A stretch of DNA of 17,234 bases from Sphingomonas_O antarctica (GTDB lineage: Bacteria > Pseudomonadota > Alphaproteobacteria > Sphingomonadales > Sphingomonadaceae), in assembly GCF_965137005.1 (NCBI RefSeq), contig NZ_CBCRXM010000023.1, forward strand, positions 1 through 17,234, in the 5' to 3' direction. This document shows positions 7,601 through 15,137 of this stretch, piece after piece. Made by a program: the position numbers and the translations under genes. Position 1 is the stretch's first letter; each line of letters opens with the position of its first letter. Below the pieces are notes generated by a model. The model saw only the letters and a program-made list of their open reading frames with translations. It did not search any database and was not told the origin of the DNA.

Positions 7601-7967
7601 CGATCTGACTACAGCAAGATTTTCTTGATAACGGTCATCGTCGGGCGTGAACCTGTGTCACTGGAACCGGCTCGCTGTGCAAATCTGCGGCGAAGTCGTC
7701 GTCACCATACGATGCTTCGCCGAATTGGAGCCCACGCCCAGCACGCCCGCGCACCGCTGCGCGCGGTGACGAACGAATCCCGGCCTGTTTTTGGCCGCTC
7801 GACTTCAACGCGGTCATAATGTGGCCCCAAGCGTTCAGTAGTGCAGGCCGTATATTCGCGGTGTTCGTATATCCACCGCGTTCGTGGCCATCGAAGTTCG
7901 CGCTGCCGCCCAGCGGCCGTGCAACCCTTTCAGCACACGGTCCAACGTCGTTCATTCGGAGATTTCC
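7601..7967. other. Intergenic region upstream of xfp
   Basis: No gene is supported. It holds two GC-rich hairpins in the middle (CACCGC/GCGGTG near 7765, and CGGCC-TGTTTTT-GGCCG near 7785), which may end the transporter transcript or be leftovers. Nearer the gene is a dyad listed separately. The long minus-strand frame crossing this region into xfp is an antisense shadow. Confidence 0.4.
7857..7880. promoter_or_regulatory. Inverted repeat CGCGGTG/CACCGCG upstream of xfp
   Basis: A perfect 7-bp dyad with a 10-bp AT-rich centre (TTCGTATATC) lies about 90 bp before the phosphoketolase start. The half-copies TATATTCGCGG and TATATCCACCGCG also form a loose direct repeat. It is placed where an operator for the xfp-ackA operon could be. 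No known regulator motif is recognised. Confidence 0.35.
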
Positions 7968-10319
7968 ATGACTGATACCCTGTCGCCCGATCTCCTCGAC
8001 CGGATGAACGCCTACTGGCGAGCCGCCAATTACCTGTCGGTCGGCCAGATCTACCTGCGCGACAATGCGCTGTTGGAGGCGCCTCTCACTCTGGAGCACA
8101 TCAAGCCGCGGCTGCTCGGCCATTGGGGCACAACGACTGGCCTCAACTTCCTCTACGTTCACCTCAACCGTTTGATCGTCGAGCATGATCTCGACATGAT
8201 TTACATCATCGGACCGGGCCATGGCGGTCCGGGGATTGTGGCACACACCTATCTCGAAGGGTCCTACACCGAGCTTTATCCCGCGATCGAACGAAACCGA
8301 GGCGGCATGCAGCGTCTGTTCCGGCAATTCTCGTGGCCAGGTGGAATCCCCAGCCACGTCGCGCCGGAGACGCCGGGCTCGATCCATGAGGGGGGAGAAC
8401 TGGGCTATTCGCTGGCCCACGCTTATGGTGCGGCGTTCGACAATCCCGACCTGGTCGTCGCGTGCGTCATTGGCGATGGCGAGGCGGAAACCGGGCCACT
8501 GGCGGCGAGTTGGCACTCCAACAAGTTTCTGAATCCCGCACGCGACGGTGCAGTACTACCGATCCTGCACCTTAACGGTTTCAAAATCGCCAATCCGACT
8601 GTGCTCGCGCGGATCAGCCGACAGGAGTTGACCGATCTGCTGCGCGGCTATGGTCACGAACCCTTCTTCGTAGAAGGTGACGATCCCGCGCTGGTCCATC
8701 AGCAGCTTGCCGCCACGCTCGATATTGTGCTGGAGAAGATCAGGGCGATCCAAGCCGCGGCGCGGATGGGCGGCGAAGAGCTCGAACGGCCCCGCTGGCC
8801 GATGATTGTGTTTCGCACGCCCAAGGGCTGGACCGGGCCGAAAGAGGTCGACGGCAAGCCGGTCGAGGGTACGTGGCGCGCGCACCAGGTGCCGATCGCA
8901 GATTTCAAGAATCCCGAGCATCTCACCCAGCTCGAGGCATGGATGCGCAGCTATAAGCCCGAGGAGCTGTTCGACGGCGACGGCAAGCTGATCGAGGAAC
9001 TGGCGGCACTCGCGCCGACCGGCCACCGCCGGATGGGTTCAAACCCGCATGCGAATGGCGGACTACGAGAGCCACTCGCCATGCCGCGTTTTCGTGACCA
9101 TGCGGTGCGGGTTGCCGCGCCGGGCAGCGTTCGGGGCGAGGCTACCCGCGTGCTCGGCGGCTTCCTGCGTGATGTCATGAAGCTGAGCCTGTCCGCCGCG
9201 AACCTCCGGTTGTTCGGTCCTGACGAGACCGCTTCGAACCGCTTAAATGCAGTCTATGACGTGTCGGGCAAGGTTTGGATGGCTGCCGTCGAGCCGGTCG
9301 ACGAAAACCTGTCGACGTCGGGGCGGGTGATGGAGGTGCTTAGTGAGCATCTCTGCCAGGGCTGGCTGGAGGGCTATCTTCTAACGGGCCGCCACGGCTT
9401 CTTTTCGTGCTACGAAGCCTTCATCCACATCGTCGATTCAATGGTGAACCAACACGCCAAGTGGTTGAAGGTCAGCGCCAAGATACCGTGGCGCAAGCCG
9501 ATCGCCTCGCTCAACTATCTGCTCACCAGCCACGTCTGGCGGCAGGACCATAATGGTCTGTCGCATCAAGATCCGGGTTTTATTGATCACATCGCCAACA
9601 AGAAGGCTGACGTGGCACGCATCTACCTGCCGCCGGATGCAAACTGTCTACTGTCCGTCGCGGACCATTGCCTGCGCAGCCGCGGCTATATCAACCTGAT
9701 CGTCGCTGGGAAACAGCCCGAATGGCAATGGCTGAACATCGATGACGCGGTCGTGCATTGCGCCGCGGGAGCCGGCATCTGGCAATGGGCGAGCGACGAA
9801 GGCGAGTCCGACGTCGTAATGGCCTGTGCGGGCGATGTGCCGACCGTCGAGGCGCTGGCGGCGACCATGCTGCTGCGCGACTATGTGCCCGATATTCGCA
9901 TTCGTGTCGTGAACGTCATCGACCTGATGGTGCTCGAACCGCAATCCGAGCACCCGCATGGATTGTCAGACGAGGATTTCGACGATCTGTTCACCCCCGA
10001 CAAACCGGTGATTTTCGCCTTCCACGGCTATCCCGCGATGATTCACAAGCTGACTTATCGTCGCCGCAACCACGCCAATATCCATGTGCGCGGCTATAAG
10101 GAGGAGGGCACGACGACCACGCCGTTCGACATGGTCGTTCTCAACAATCTCGACCGCTACCAGCTCGCACTCGACGCGATCACGCGCATTCCGCGATTAA
10201 AGGATCGCGTCGCGGTGGAGATCGCGCGCTATTGGACGACGATGGAACGTCACAAGCTTTACGTTGCCGAGCATGGCGAAGACATGCCGGAGGTGCGCGA
10301 CTGGCGTTGGGAGCGGTGA
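7968..10319 (+). CDS. xfp: Xylulose-5-phosphate/fructose-6-phosphate phosphoketolase
   Basis: This 783-residue cytosolic enzyme is thiamine-diphosphate dependent. It splits xylulose 5-phosphate (or fructose 6-phosphate) with phosphate into acetyl phosphate plus glyceraldehyde 3-phosphate (or erythrose 4-phosphate). Visible family signatures are IIGPGHGGPGIVAHTYLEGS near 80-99, GGIPSHVAPETPGSIHEGGELGYSL, and the ThDP/Mg motif GDGEAETGPLAASWHSNKF (169-187) with a downstream Asn in LHLNGFKIANPTVLAR. The C-terminal part has HGYPAMIHKLTYRR and NIHVRGYKEEGTTTTPFDM. The ATG at 7968 has GGAG ahead and gives the usual N-terminus MTDTLSPDLLDRMNAYWRAANYLS; the frame is open further upstream without homology. 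Length is normal and the gene looks intact. Its TGA overlaps the ackA start. Confidence 0.97.
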   Translation: MTDTLSPDLLDRMNAYWRAANYLSVGQIYLRDNALLEAPLTLEHIKPRLLGHWGTTTGLNFLYVHLNRLIVEHDLDMIYIIGPGHGGPGIVAHTYLEGSYTELYPAIERNRGGMQRLFRQFSWPGGIPSHVAPETPGSIHEGGELGYSLAHAYGAAFDNPDLVVACVIGDGEAETGPLAASWHSNKFLNPARDGAVLPILHLNGFKIANPTVLARISRQELTDLLRGYGHEPFFVEGDDPALVHQQLAATLDIVLEKIRAIQAAARMGGEELERPRWPMIVFRTPKGWTGPKEVDGKPVEGTWRAHQVPIADFKNPEHLTQLEAWMRSYKPEELFDGDGKLIEELAALAPTGHRRMGSNPHANGGLREPLAMPRFRDHAVRVAAPGSVRGEATRVLGGFLRDVMKLSLSAANLRLFGPDETASNRLNAVYDVSGKVWMAAVEPVDENLSTSGRVMEVLSEHLCQGWLEGYLLTGRHGFFSCYEAFIHIVDSMVNQHAKWLKVSAKIPWRKPIASLNYLLTSHVWRQDHNGLSHQDPGFIDHIANKKADVARIYLPPDANCLLSVADHCLRSRGYINLIVAGKQPEWQWLNIDDAVVHCAAGAGIWQWASDEGESDVVMACAGDVPTVEALAATMLLRDYVPDIRIRVVNVIDLMVLEPQSEHPHGLSDEDFDDLFTPDKPVIFAFHGYPAMIHKLTYRRRNHANIHVRGYKEEGTTTTPFDMVVLNNLDRYQLALDAITRIPRLKDRVAVEIARYWTTMERHKLYVAEHGEDMPEVRDWRWER

Positions 10320-11461
10320 TCATACTCACGCTCAACAGCGGCTCGTCATCGCTCAAGTTTGGATTGTTCGACACTCAGGGTGTCGACGTGCGTGCCGTGA
10401 TGAGCGGTGAGAAAACCGGGCGCACGCTGCGCGCGTCTGACGCGAGCGGGACAGCACTGCCGGACGTTTCGCTGGCCGATGACAACCCAATCACAGCGGT
10501 GGGGATCATCCGTAATCTGGTGTCCCAGGCAGCGATACTGGCTCCCCAAGCGATTGGGCACCGCGTCGTCCATGGTGGCACTGGGCTGCGCGAACATTGC
10601 CGCATCGACGATCGCGTGCTCGAACAGTTACGTCTCGCCAGCGCGATGTCTCCGCTACACGCGCCGGCAGCGATATCGATGATCGAAGCGGCTGAAACGG
10701 CATTCCCCGGTCTGCCGCAGGTCGCCTGCTTCGACACTACATTCCATGCCGGCATGCCCGAGGTCGCGCGGACGCTACCGCTCCCTCGCGCGCTGCGGGA
10801 TGCGGGCATTCAGCGATTTGGCTTTCATGGCCTCTCCTGTGAATCAATCGTGCACCAGCTCGGCGACGAATGTCCGGCTCGCCTGATTGTCGCCCACCTC
10901 GGCAGCGGCAGCAGCGTTACCGCCATCCGCGACGGCCGCTCGATCGATACCAGCATGGGGTTCACGCCCTCTGGTGGAGTCTTGATGGGGACGCGCAGCG
11001 GCGAGCTGGATCCCGGCGTCATAATCTACCTGCTGCGCGAGAAGGGCTATGACTTTGCATCGTTAGAGCAGCTCGTGGATCACCAATCCGGCATGCTAGG
11101 CATCTCCGGAGTGAGTGGGGACATGCGCCGGCTCCATGCAGCTGAGATTGAAAGTCGTGACTGCCAGCTTGCCGTTGAGATGTTTTACATCTCGGTCGCC
11201 AAGCAGATCGCCGCGATGATGGTGTCGCTTGGCGGCCTCGATCTGCTCGTCTTTACCGGCGGCATCGGCGAGCATGACGGAGACACGCGCGAGGAAGTCT
11301 GCGGTCGACTTGCCTGTCTCGGGGTAGAGCTCGCGATTAGCGGCCCTCGATCCGCAAGTGGCAATCCCGCGGGTTTCTCATCACGCTGCGGCATCCGGGT
11401 GCTGATGTCCGAGGAAAACAACCAGATTGCGCGCCATGCCTATCGGCTCTTGACGACTTGA
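10316..11461 (+). CDS. ackA: Acetate kinase
   Basis: This 381-residue kinase of the acetokinase (ASKHA) fold moves phosphate from acetyl phosphate to ADP, giving acetate and ATP. It thus uses the product of the phosphoketolase in front of it. Motifs: N-terminal LTLNSGSSSLKFGLFD, HRVVHGG near residue 85, FDTTFHAGMPEVARTLPLP, HLGSGSSVTAIRDGRSIDTS, MGFTPSGGVLMGTRSGELDPG, and the ATP-site VFTGGIGEHDGDTRE. The common RYGFHGTSH motif reads RFGFHGLSC, so the last His is Cys, and the usual HLGNG reads HLGSG; both may mark a phosphoketolase-linked subfamily. The GTG at 10316 overlaps the xfp TGA in a four-base GTGA, which implies translational coupling. No in-frame start further downstream fits as well. 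Confidence 0.95.
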   Translation: MIILTLNSGSSSLKFGLFDTQGVDVRAVMSGEKTGRTLRASDASGTALPDVSLADDNPITAVGIIRNLVSQAAILAPQAIGHRVVHGGTGLREHCRIDDRVLEQLRLASAMSPLHAPAAISMIEAAETAFPGLPQVACFDTTFHAGMPEVARTLPLPRALRDAGIQRFGFHGLSCESIVHQLGDECPARLIVAHLGSGSSVTAIRDGRSIDTSMGFTPSGGVLMGTRSGELDPGVIIYLLREKGYDFASLEQLVDHQSGMLGISGVSGDMRRLHAAEIESRDCQLAVEMFYISVAKQIAAMMVSLGGLDLLVFTGGIGEHDGDTREEVCGRLACLGVELAISGPRSASGNPAGFSSRCGIRVLMSEENNQIARHAYRLLTT

Positions 11462-11583
11462 TCTCGCCGCGACGTCACATGGAGCGATAGTGCCCACGCC
11501 CCTAATTATCCGTGTTGGTTGGAGGGCACGTCGTCCCCTGCAAACTACGCGCGCCTGCTCAACTCCTCCTGGGGCTGTCCGAA
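11462..11583. other. Convergent gap between ackA and the acetyltransferase gene
   Basis: The two genes end towards each other across about 120 bp. I see no strong GC hairpin with a T run, so a terminator cannot be called with confidence. Confidence 0.3.
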
Positions 11584-12108
11584 TCAATCAATCGTCTGGT
11601 GAAACTCGCGGCGTACGAGCACTAGCGTGGGATCCCCCGGATACGGCTCAACTGTGAATCCCATGTTGCGTTCCAGCTCGATGGCTACGTGGTTTTCGCG
11701 GCTTTCGATCGATTCAAGGGTCTTGATCCCGTTTGCCTCAGCATAATGGGCGATGTGGATTAGCAATTCCCAGCTGATGCCGCGGTCCTTGAAGTCATCC
11801 CGGATCGTGATCGCGACTTCACCACGGATCATCGTGGGATCGCGGGCGAGCGTGCCGGTTGCAAGCACAGCGCTGTTATCGTCGCCAAATGCCAGAAAAT
11901 TCTCGGTTTGCTCGTGATCGACGTTCGCGAGAGTTGCAATTCGGTCACGCCCGATCTCGTTCAAACCAGTTAGAAACCGGAATCGAAGATCGTCACGCGT
12001 CACATTGGAGAAAAACTCCGCCAGCTTACCCTCATCGTCCGAGCGAACCGGCCGGACGTGGAAGCGGAACCCTGTTCGTGTTGTGAGGTACTCACTCCAA
12101 TTGTCCAT
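11584..12108 (-). CDS. GNAT-family N-acetyltransferase
   Basis: This 174-residue single-domain protein has the GNAT fold. It starts with the beta-strand FRFHVRPVRSDDEGKLAEFF and continues with RDDLRFRFLTGLNEI. The acetyl-CoA motif A region is GEVAITIRDDFKDRGISWELLIHIAHYAEANGI (about 95-127), and the C-terminal strand pair ends NMGFTVEPYPGDPTLVLVRRE. In sequence style it resembles the stand-alone relatives of the acetyltransferase domain joined to acyl-CoA synthetases (protein lysine acetyltransferases of the Pat type). A role in acetylating a metabolic enzyme would suit its place next to an acetyl-phosphate pathway, but that is inference. AAAGGCG precedes the ATG at 12108. It is transcribed towards ackA. 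Confidence 0.88.
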   Translation of the reverse strand: MDNWSEYLTTRTGFRFHVRPVRSDDEGKLAEFFSNVTRDDLRFRFLTGLNEIGRDRIATLANVDHEQTENFLAFGDDNSAVLATGTLARDPTMIRGEVAITIRDDFKDRGISWELLIHIAHYAEANGIKTLESIESRENHVAIELERNMGFTVEPYPGDPTLVLVRREFHQTID

Positions 12109-12457
12109 GACACGCCTTTCAAGCTAGTTTCAGCCGTTAGGCGCTTTCCAACCCGAACGCACCTTTCCGATTGCCTTAGCGCTACGGCCTGACGACGAAG
12201 TCGATCATCACCGAAATCACGAGCGCGGCTGCAGCGACGTGAAGTAGGCGATACGGCGCACTGTCGGCGCGCCACGAGGTTCACCCTGTAAGATGGTCAA
12301 GCGAATTCGCGTTAATTTTGTGCCGAGCGGTCCGGCAGGTTCCGGAAAACATAGTGCATCAAATGTATGACTGAAATTAGACACATAGCTGTCACAGCAG
12401 ATAACTTGAAATTGAATCTCCGTCCAGCTCAGGACCGCTGTTGAAATCGGCGCACGA
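12109..12457. other. Intergenic region upstream of the acetyltransferase gene
   Basis: About 350 bp lie between the acetyltransferase start and the end of the DUF3606-like gene, both on the minus strand. A minus-strand frame crosses it but has no protein-like features and overlaps the next gene, so I do not call it. The middle (about 12300-12420) is clearly more AT-rich than its surroundings. A promoter for the acetyltransferase gene is likely here, but no clear consensus was found. Confidence 0.35.
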
Positions 12458-12916
12458 TTAAGAACGCTGCCGGCGCTGACTATCAAGCTTTGATGCTGCA
12501 GCATTGAGCTGCTGTCGATTGTTGCCGATGCTTGCGATCAGATCTCTCGCTTGCTGCAATGAGATGCGATGCTTGTTCGCGAAATACGAGACCTCGTATC
12601 CTTTGTTCTTTGCGACCGTCCGGGGATCACGGCCGCCGCGCTTTGACTGATTGTCGGCTTTTGGCGTGGCCTTTTTGCTAATGTCGCGCGCAATGCGGCG
12701 GCCAACAACCAGGGCCGCAATTCCAGCCGCCGCCACCGCGACCGCCGCGCCGACCTTCGTTGGTGACACTTGCTCTCGAAGCTCGGCAAGGACGCCACGC
12801 TCCTCTTGTAGCTCTGGTGCGCTCGGCGCGACCTTAGGCTCAACCTGGGCGTGGAGGTGCTCGTTTATGGGGTAAGGAGAAACATTGCCTGGGGGGATGG
12901 GGGGAGAATGCGACAC
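12458..12916 (-). CDS. Small one-helix membrane protein with DUF3606-like C-terminus
   Basis: The protein has 152 residues. Residues 1-50 are polar and proline-rich. One hydrophobic helix follows at about 55-74 (VGAAVAVAAAGIAALVVG) with a basic cytosolic edge (RRIARDISKK), then a basic linker. The C-terminal segment, about 108-147, reads YEVSYFANKHRISLQQARDL then IASIGNNRQQLNAAASKL, which resembles the small DUF3606 family. Function is unknown; such proteins are common in alphaproteobacteria, and a stress link is only inferred here from the possible EcfG-type promoter. The start is GTG at 12916, supported by GAAGGAA five to six bases upstream. Confidence 0.7.
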   Translation of the reverse strand: MSHSPPIPPGNVSPYPINEHLHAQVEPKVAPSAPELQEERGVLAELREQVSPTKVGAAVAVAAAGIAALVVGRRIARDISKKATPKADNQSKRGGRDPRTVAKNKGYEVSYFANKHRISLQQARDLIASIGNNRQQLNAAASKLDSQRRQRS

Positions 12917-12949
12917 AGCGGTTCCTTCAAAGTTTCATATCGAAGGCTC

Positions 12950-12974
12950 AACCATACGGCGTTGTTCAAGTTCC
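12950..12974 (-). promoter_or_regulatory. Possible EcfG-type general stress promoter
   Basis: On the minus strand GGAAC (12970-12974) is followed, after 16 bases, by GGTT (12950-12953), 33 bases before the GTG of the DUF3606-like gene. The alphaproteobacterial EcfG consensus is GGAAC, 16-17 bases, then (C)GTT. One near-match can arise by chance. Confidence 0.35.
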
Positions 12975-12979
12975 GCTGT

Positions 12980-13426
12980 TTAGCGCTGCTCAAGGGCCGT
13001 GTCGCCAAAGAACGGCAGAAGGTGAACGCGGATGTGGTCGGACTTCGATTTCACATATCCGGCGTTGCGCTCGCCAAGGGTGATAACCTCGAACTCACTG
13101 GTAAACGCATCCGCTGCATCCTCGAAACTCGGGCCGGTTGGCGTTCGCCGACGCCGACCATCGGTCGGCGCGCCGGGTCCGGCGATCAGAGGCTGGACGG
13201 GGCCGTCCAGTAAGGGAACGCCACCGCGTCGGCGCTGGCGATCCTCGACGCAGCGCTCCATGTATCAGTCGCGCGCGAAATCCTTGGCGGCAGCAAGGCT
13301 GACCTCCTTGGTTGTCTGTCGATGATTCTGACTGCCCAGGTAGGTCGCGCATTGCCAGAAGCGGCTGTTCTCACGCCGATAGACGTGCAGCGCTCCATCC
13401 ATCAGGAGATGGGTTTCTACCGGCAT
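12980..13426 (-). pseudogene. Tyrosine recombinase (phage-type integrase) remnant
   Basis: The ATG at 13426, with GGAG nine bases upstream, starts a typical integrase N-terminus: MPVETHLLMDGALHVYRREN, then WQCATYLGSQNHRQTTKEVS, then AAAKDFARD. TGA (13265-13267) then stands where the family has Trp (DFARDWY). The same frame continues YMERCVEDR through a core-binding domain (FEDAADAFTSEFEVITLGER, then YVKSKSDHIRVHLLPFFGD) to a second stop at 12980. The whole catalytic C-terminal domain with the R-H-R-Y residues is absent. It is therefore doubly dead, and it marks a former integration site or island edge. The IS1595-type element sits about 92 bp upstream of its start. Confidence 0.85.
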
Positions 13427-13517
13427 TGTGAGAACTCCAAAATGTGTAAGACATGTGTAAGTCTTTTTGGAGGTCTCGTCCTTGGCTAAACCATTGGTTT
13501 TAAGCCGTTTCTGCCTT

Positions 13518-13525
13518 ATTTTTTT
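13518..13525 (+). repeat. Left target-site duplication ATTTTTTT
   Basis: This 8-bp sequence directly abuts the left terminal repeat and is repeated exactly at 17101-17108 after the right terminal repeat. Eight base pairs is the usual duplication size of the IS1595 family, and AT-rich targets are typical. Confidence 0.9.
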
Positions 13526-13550
13526 GGCGAATATGTCTTTGACAAACGCA
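13526..13550 (+). repeat. Left terminal inverted repeat of the IS1595-type element
   Basis: This 25-bp repeat starts GGCGAATATG and ends TTTGACAAACGCA. It matches the right end in inverse orientation at 24 of 25 positions; only position 6 differs (A here, T there). It includes a TTGACA hexamer pointing into the element. Confidence 0.93.
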
Positions 13551-13567
13551 CAATCAATTAGTAGCCC
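13539..13567 (+). promoter_or_regulatory. Possible promoter built into the left terminal repeat
   Basis: TTGACA inside the repeat is followed by exactly 17 bases and then TAGCCC, 26 bp before the methyltransferase start. The -10 match is poor, but the mirror arrangement at the other end (TTGACA, 17 bases, TAGGGT) supports a functional design. GGAGGGGG at 13580-13587 is a strong ribosome site for the downstream gene. Confidence 0.45.
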
Positions 13568-13592
13568 TTCCCCATAGTTGGAGGGGGTTTGA

Positions 13593-15137
13593 ATGGCGAA
13601 GGCGACCGGGGCAAGCCCCAAGCAGAATGAACTGTATTACGGGGACAACCTCGACGTGCTTCGACGCAAGATAGCCAGCGAAAGCGTTGACCTCTGCTAC
13701 ATCGATCCGCCGTTCAACTCGAAGCGCAACTATTTTCAGATATACAACAATCAGGGCGGCGAGGATCGCGCCCAGGCGCAAGCGTTTGTCGATACCTGGG
13801 AATGGGGCGACGAGGCGAACGACGGGATCGCATGGATCACCGACATCGCACAGCTTCAATCCGGCAGGCTGACCGAACAAACCGTCGAGCTGCTACGTGG
13901 GCTGGAGAAGGTGCTAAAACGCGGCAGCCTGCTCGCCTACCTTATCCACATGACGCTCCGGATTGTCGAGATTCGCCGCGTCCTTAAGCCAACCGGCACG
14001 TTCTATCTCCATTGCGACCCTACCGCATCGCATTACCTCAAACTCATTCTGGACGCGGTGTTCTGCGGGCAAGGCGGCGATTTCAGGAATGAAATAATAT
14101 GGTCGTATGAGTCTGGCGGGCGCGCCAAGTCAGACTTTGCCCGAAAGCACGACGTTATCTTCCGCTATAGCAAGTCCAAGGACTTCGTTTTTAACGCTGC
14201 CGCCGTGTCCTCACCTAGAGGCGAAACGCGACATAACCATATGAAGAAGCATATCGACGAAGATGGCCGAGCATTTAGATCAATCAAGTCGAACGGCAAG
14301 ATATATAAATACTATGATGACGAGGGCGTAATTCCCGCCGATGTTTGGCCGATTAGCCATCTGCAACAGAAAGACCCAGAGCGTCTTGGCTACCCCACTC
14401 AGAAGCCGGAAATCATCCTAGAGCGCATCATCAAGGCGTCATCTAACGAGGGGGACGTAGTGCTAGATGCCTATTGTGGATGCGGCACGACCGTAGCGGT
14501 TGCGCAGCGCCTTGGGCGGCGCTGGATCGGGATCGACATCACCTATCAGTCTATCTCGCTGATCCTCAAACGCCTACAGGACAAGTACCCGGCGGAATGG
14601 CCCGCGATCGAGGCTGGCATTCTGCTAGATGGCGTGCCGCGCGATATCGCCTCAGCGGTCGCGCTCGCGAACCGGAAGGACGACAAGACACGCAAGGAGT
14701 TCGAAAAATGGTCGGTACTGACCTATTCGAACAATCAGGCGCGGATCAACGAGAAGAAGGGTGCGGACGCTGGAATCGACGGCACCGCATTCTTCCTTAT
14801 CGACGCCTCCACGAACGGAAAGGCCATCTTTCAGGTCAAATCAGGCGGGGCCACTCGGAATACACTGGCGACCCTCAATAGCGATCGGCAACGCGAAAAG
14901 GCTGAGTTCGGCTTTCTTATCTCTATGGATGCCCCGACGAAGGCGATGCGTGATGAGATCGTCGCGGCGGGCAAGTATAAGCATCCCTTGCTGCACCGCG
15001 AGGATGATCGGCTACAGGTGATAACCGTTGCGGAAATCCTGCGTGGCGACCGTCTGAACCTGCCCATGGCTCGCCTTGACGCCGTGCGTTCGGCTAAAGC
15101 CGAGACCGGCAGCGATAGGCAGGATTCGTTGCTCTAG
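13593..15137 (+). CDS. DNA methyltransferase (beta class) fused to an Mrr-like nuclease domain
   Basis: This 514-residue protein joins modification and a likely nuclease in one chain. The methyltransferase half has the circular order of beta-class N6-A/N4-C enzymes: motif IV DPPF first (38-41, in LCYIDPPFNSKRNYF), then a target-recognition stretch, then GYPTQKPEIILERIIKASS (266-284) and the AdoMet motif LDAYCGCGTTVAVAQ (291-305). The final 140 residues resemble the Mrr_cat/PD-(D/E)XK fold: D392 and D396 in KKGADAGIDG and the QVK triad (414-416) in AIFQVKSGG; QxK in place of ExK is normal for Mrr relatives. The ATG at 13593 has GGAGGGGG six bases upstream. It could be a single-chain restriction-modification enzyme, or a methyltransferase with a partner-binding nuclease fold. 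It is the first cargo gene of the element. Confidence 0.85.
   Translation: MAKATGASPKQNELYYGDNLDVLRRKIASESVDLCYIDPPFNSKRNYFQIYNNQGGEDRAQAQAFVDTWEWGDEANDGIAWITDIAQLQSGRLTEQTVELLRGLEKVLKRGSLLAYLIHMTLRIVEIRRVLKPTGTFYLHCDPTASHYLKLILDAVFCGQGGDFRNEIIWSYESGGRAKSDFARKHDVIFRYSKSKDFVFNAAAVSSPRGETRHNHMKKHIDEDGRAFRSIKSNGKIYKYYDDEGVIPADVWPISHLQQKDPERLGYPTQKPEIILERIIKASSNEGDVVLDAYCGCGTTVAVAQRLGRRWIGIDITYQSISLILKRLQDKYPAEWPAIEAGILLDGVPRDIASAVALANRKDDKTRKEFEKWSVLTYSNNQARINEKKGADAGIDGTAFFLIDASTNGKAIFQVKSGGATRNTLATLNSDRQREKAEFGFLISMDAPTKAMRDEIVAAGKYKHPLLHREDDRLQVITVAEILRGDRLNLPMARLDAVRSAKAETGSDRQDSLL

Noticed and set aside
7672..7700. EcfG-type promoter before xfp (GGAAC in this region)
   Set aside because: No GTT-type -10 element lies at 16-17 bases, so the match is only half a motif.
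7635..8516. Minus-strand open frame of 293 codons
   Set aside because: It is antisense to the phosphoketolase N-terminus, whose motifs are unmistakable; no homology is seen in this frame.
12217..12504. Minus-strand frame of 95 codons upstream of the acetyltransferase
   Set aside because: It overlaps the end of the DUF3606-like gene and has no protein-like pattern.
12855..13213. Plus-strand frame opposite the integrase remnant
   Set aside because: It is Arg/Gly-rich sequence antisense to a recognisable integrase core-binding domain.
183..13426. Genetic code reassignment of TGA/TAA to tryptophan
   Set aside because: The same genes use TGG elsewhere, TGA ends intact genes such as xfp, ackA and the transporter, and one site is TAA. 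Plain nonsense mutation is simpler.
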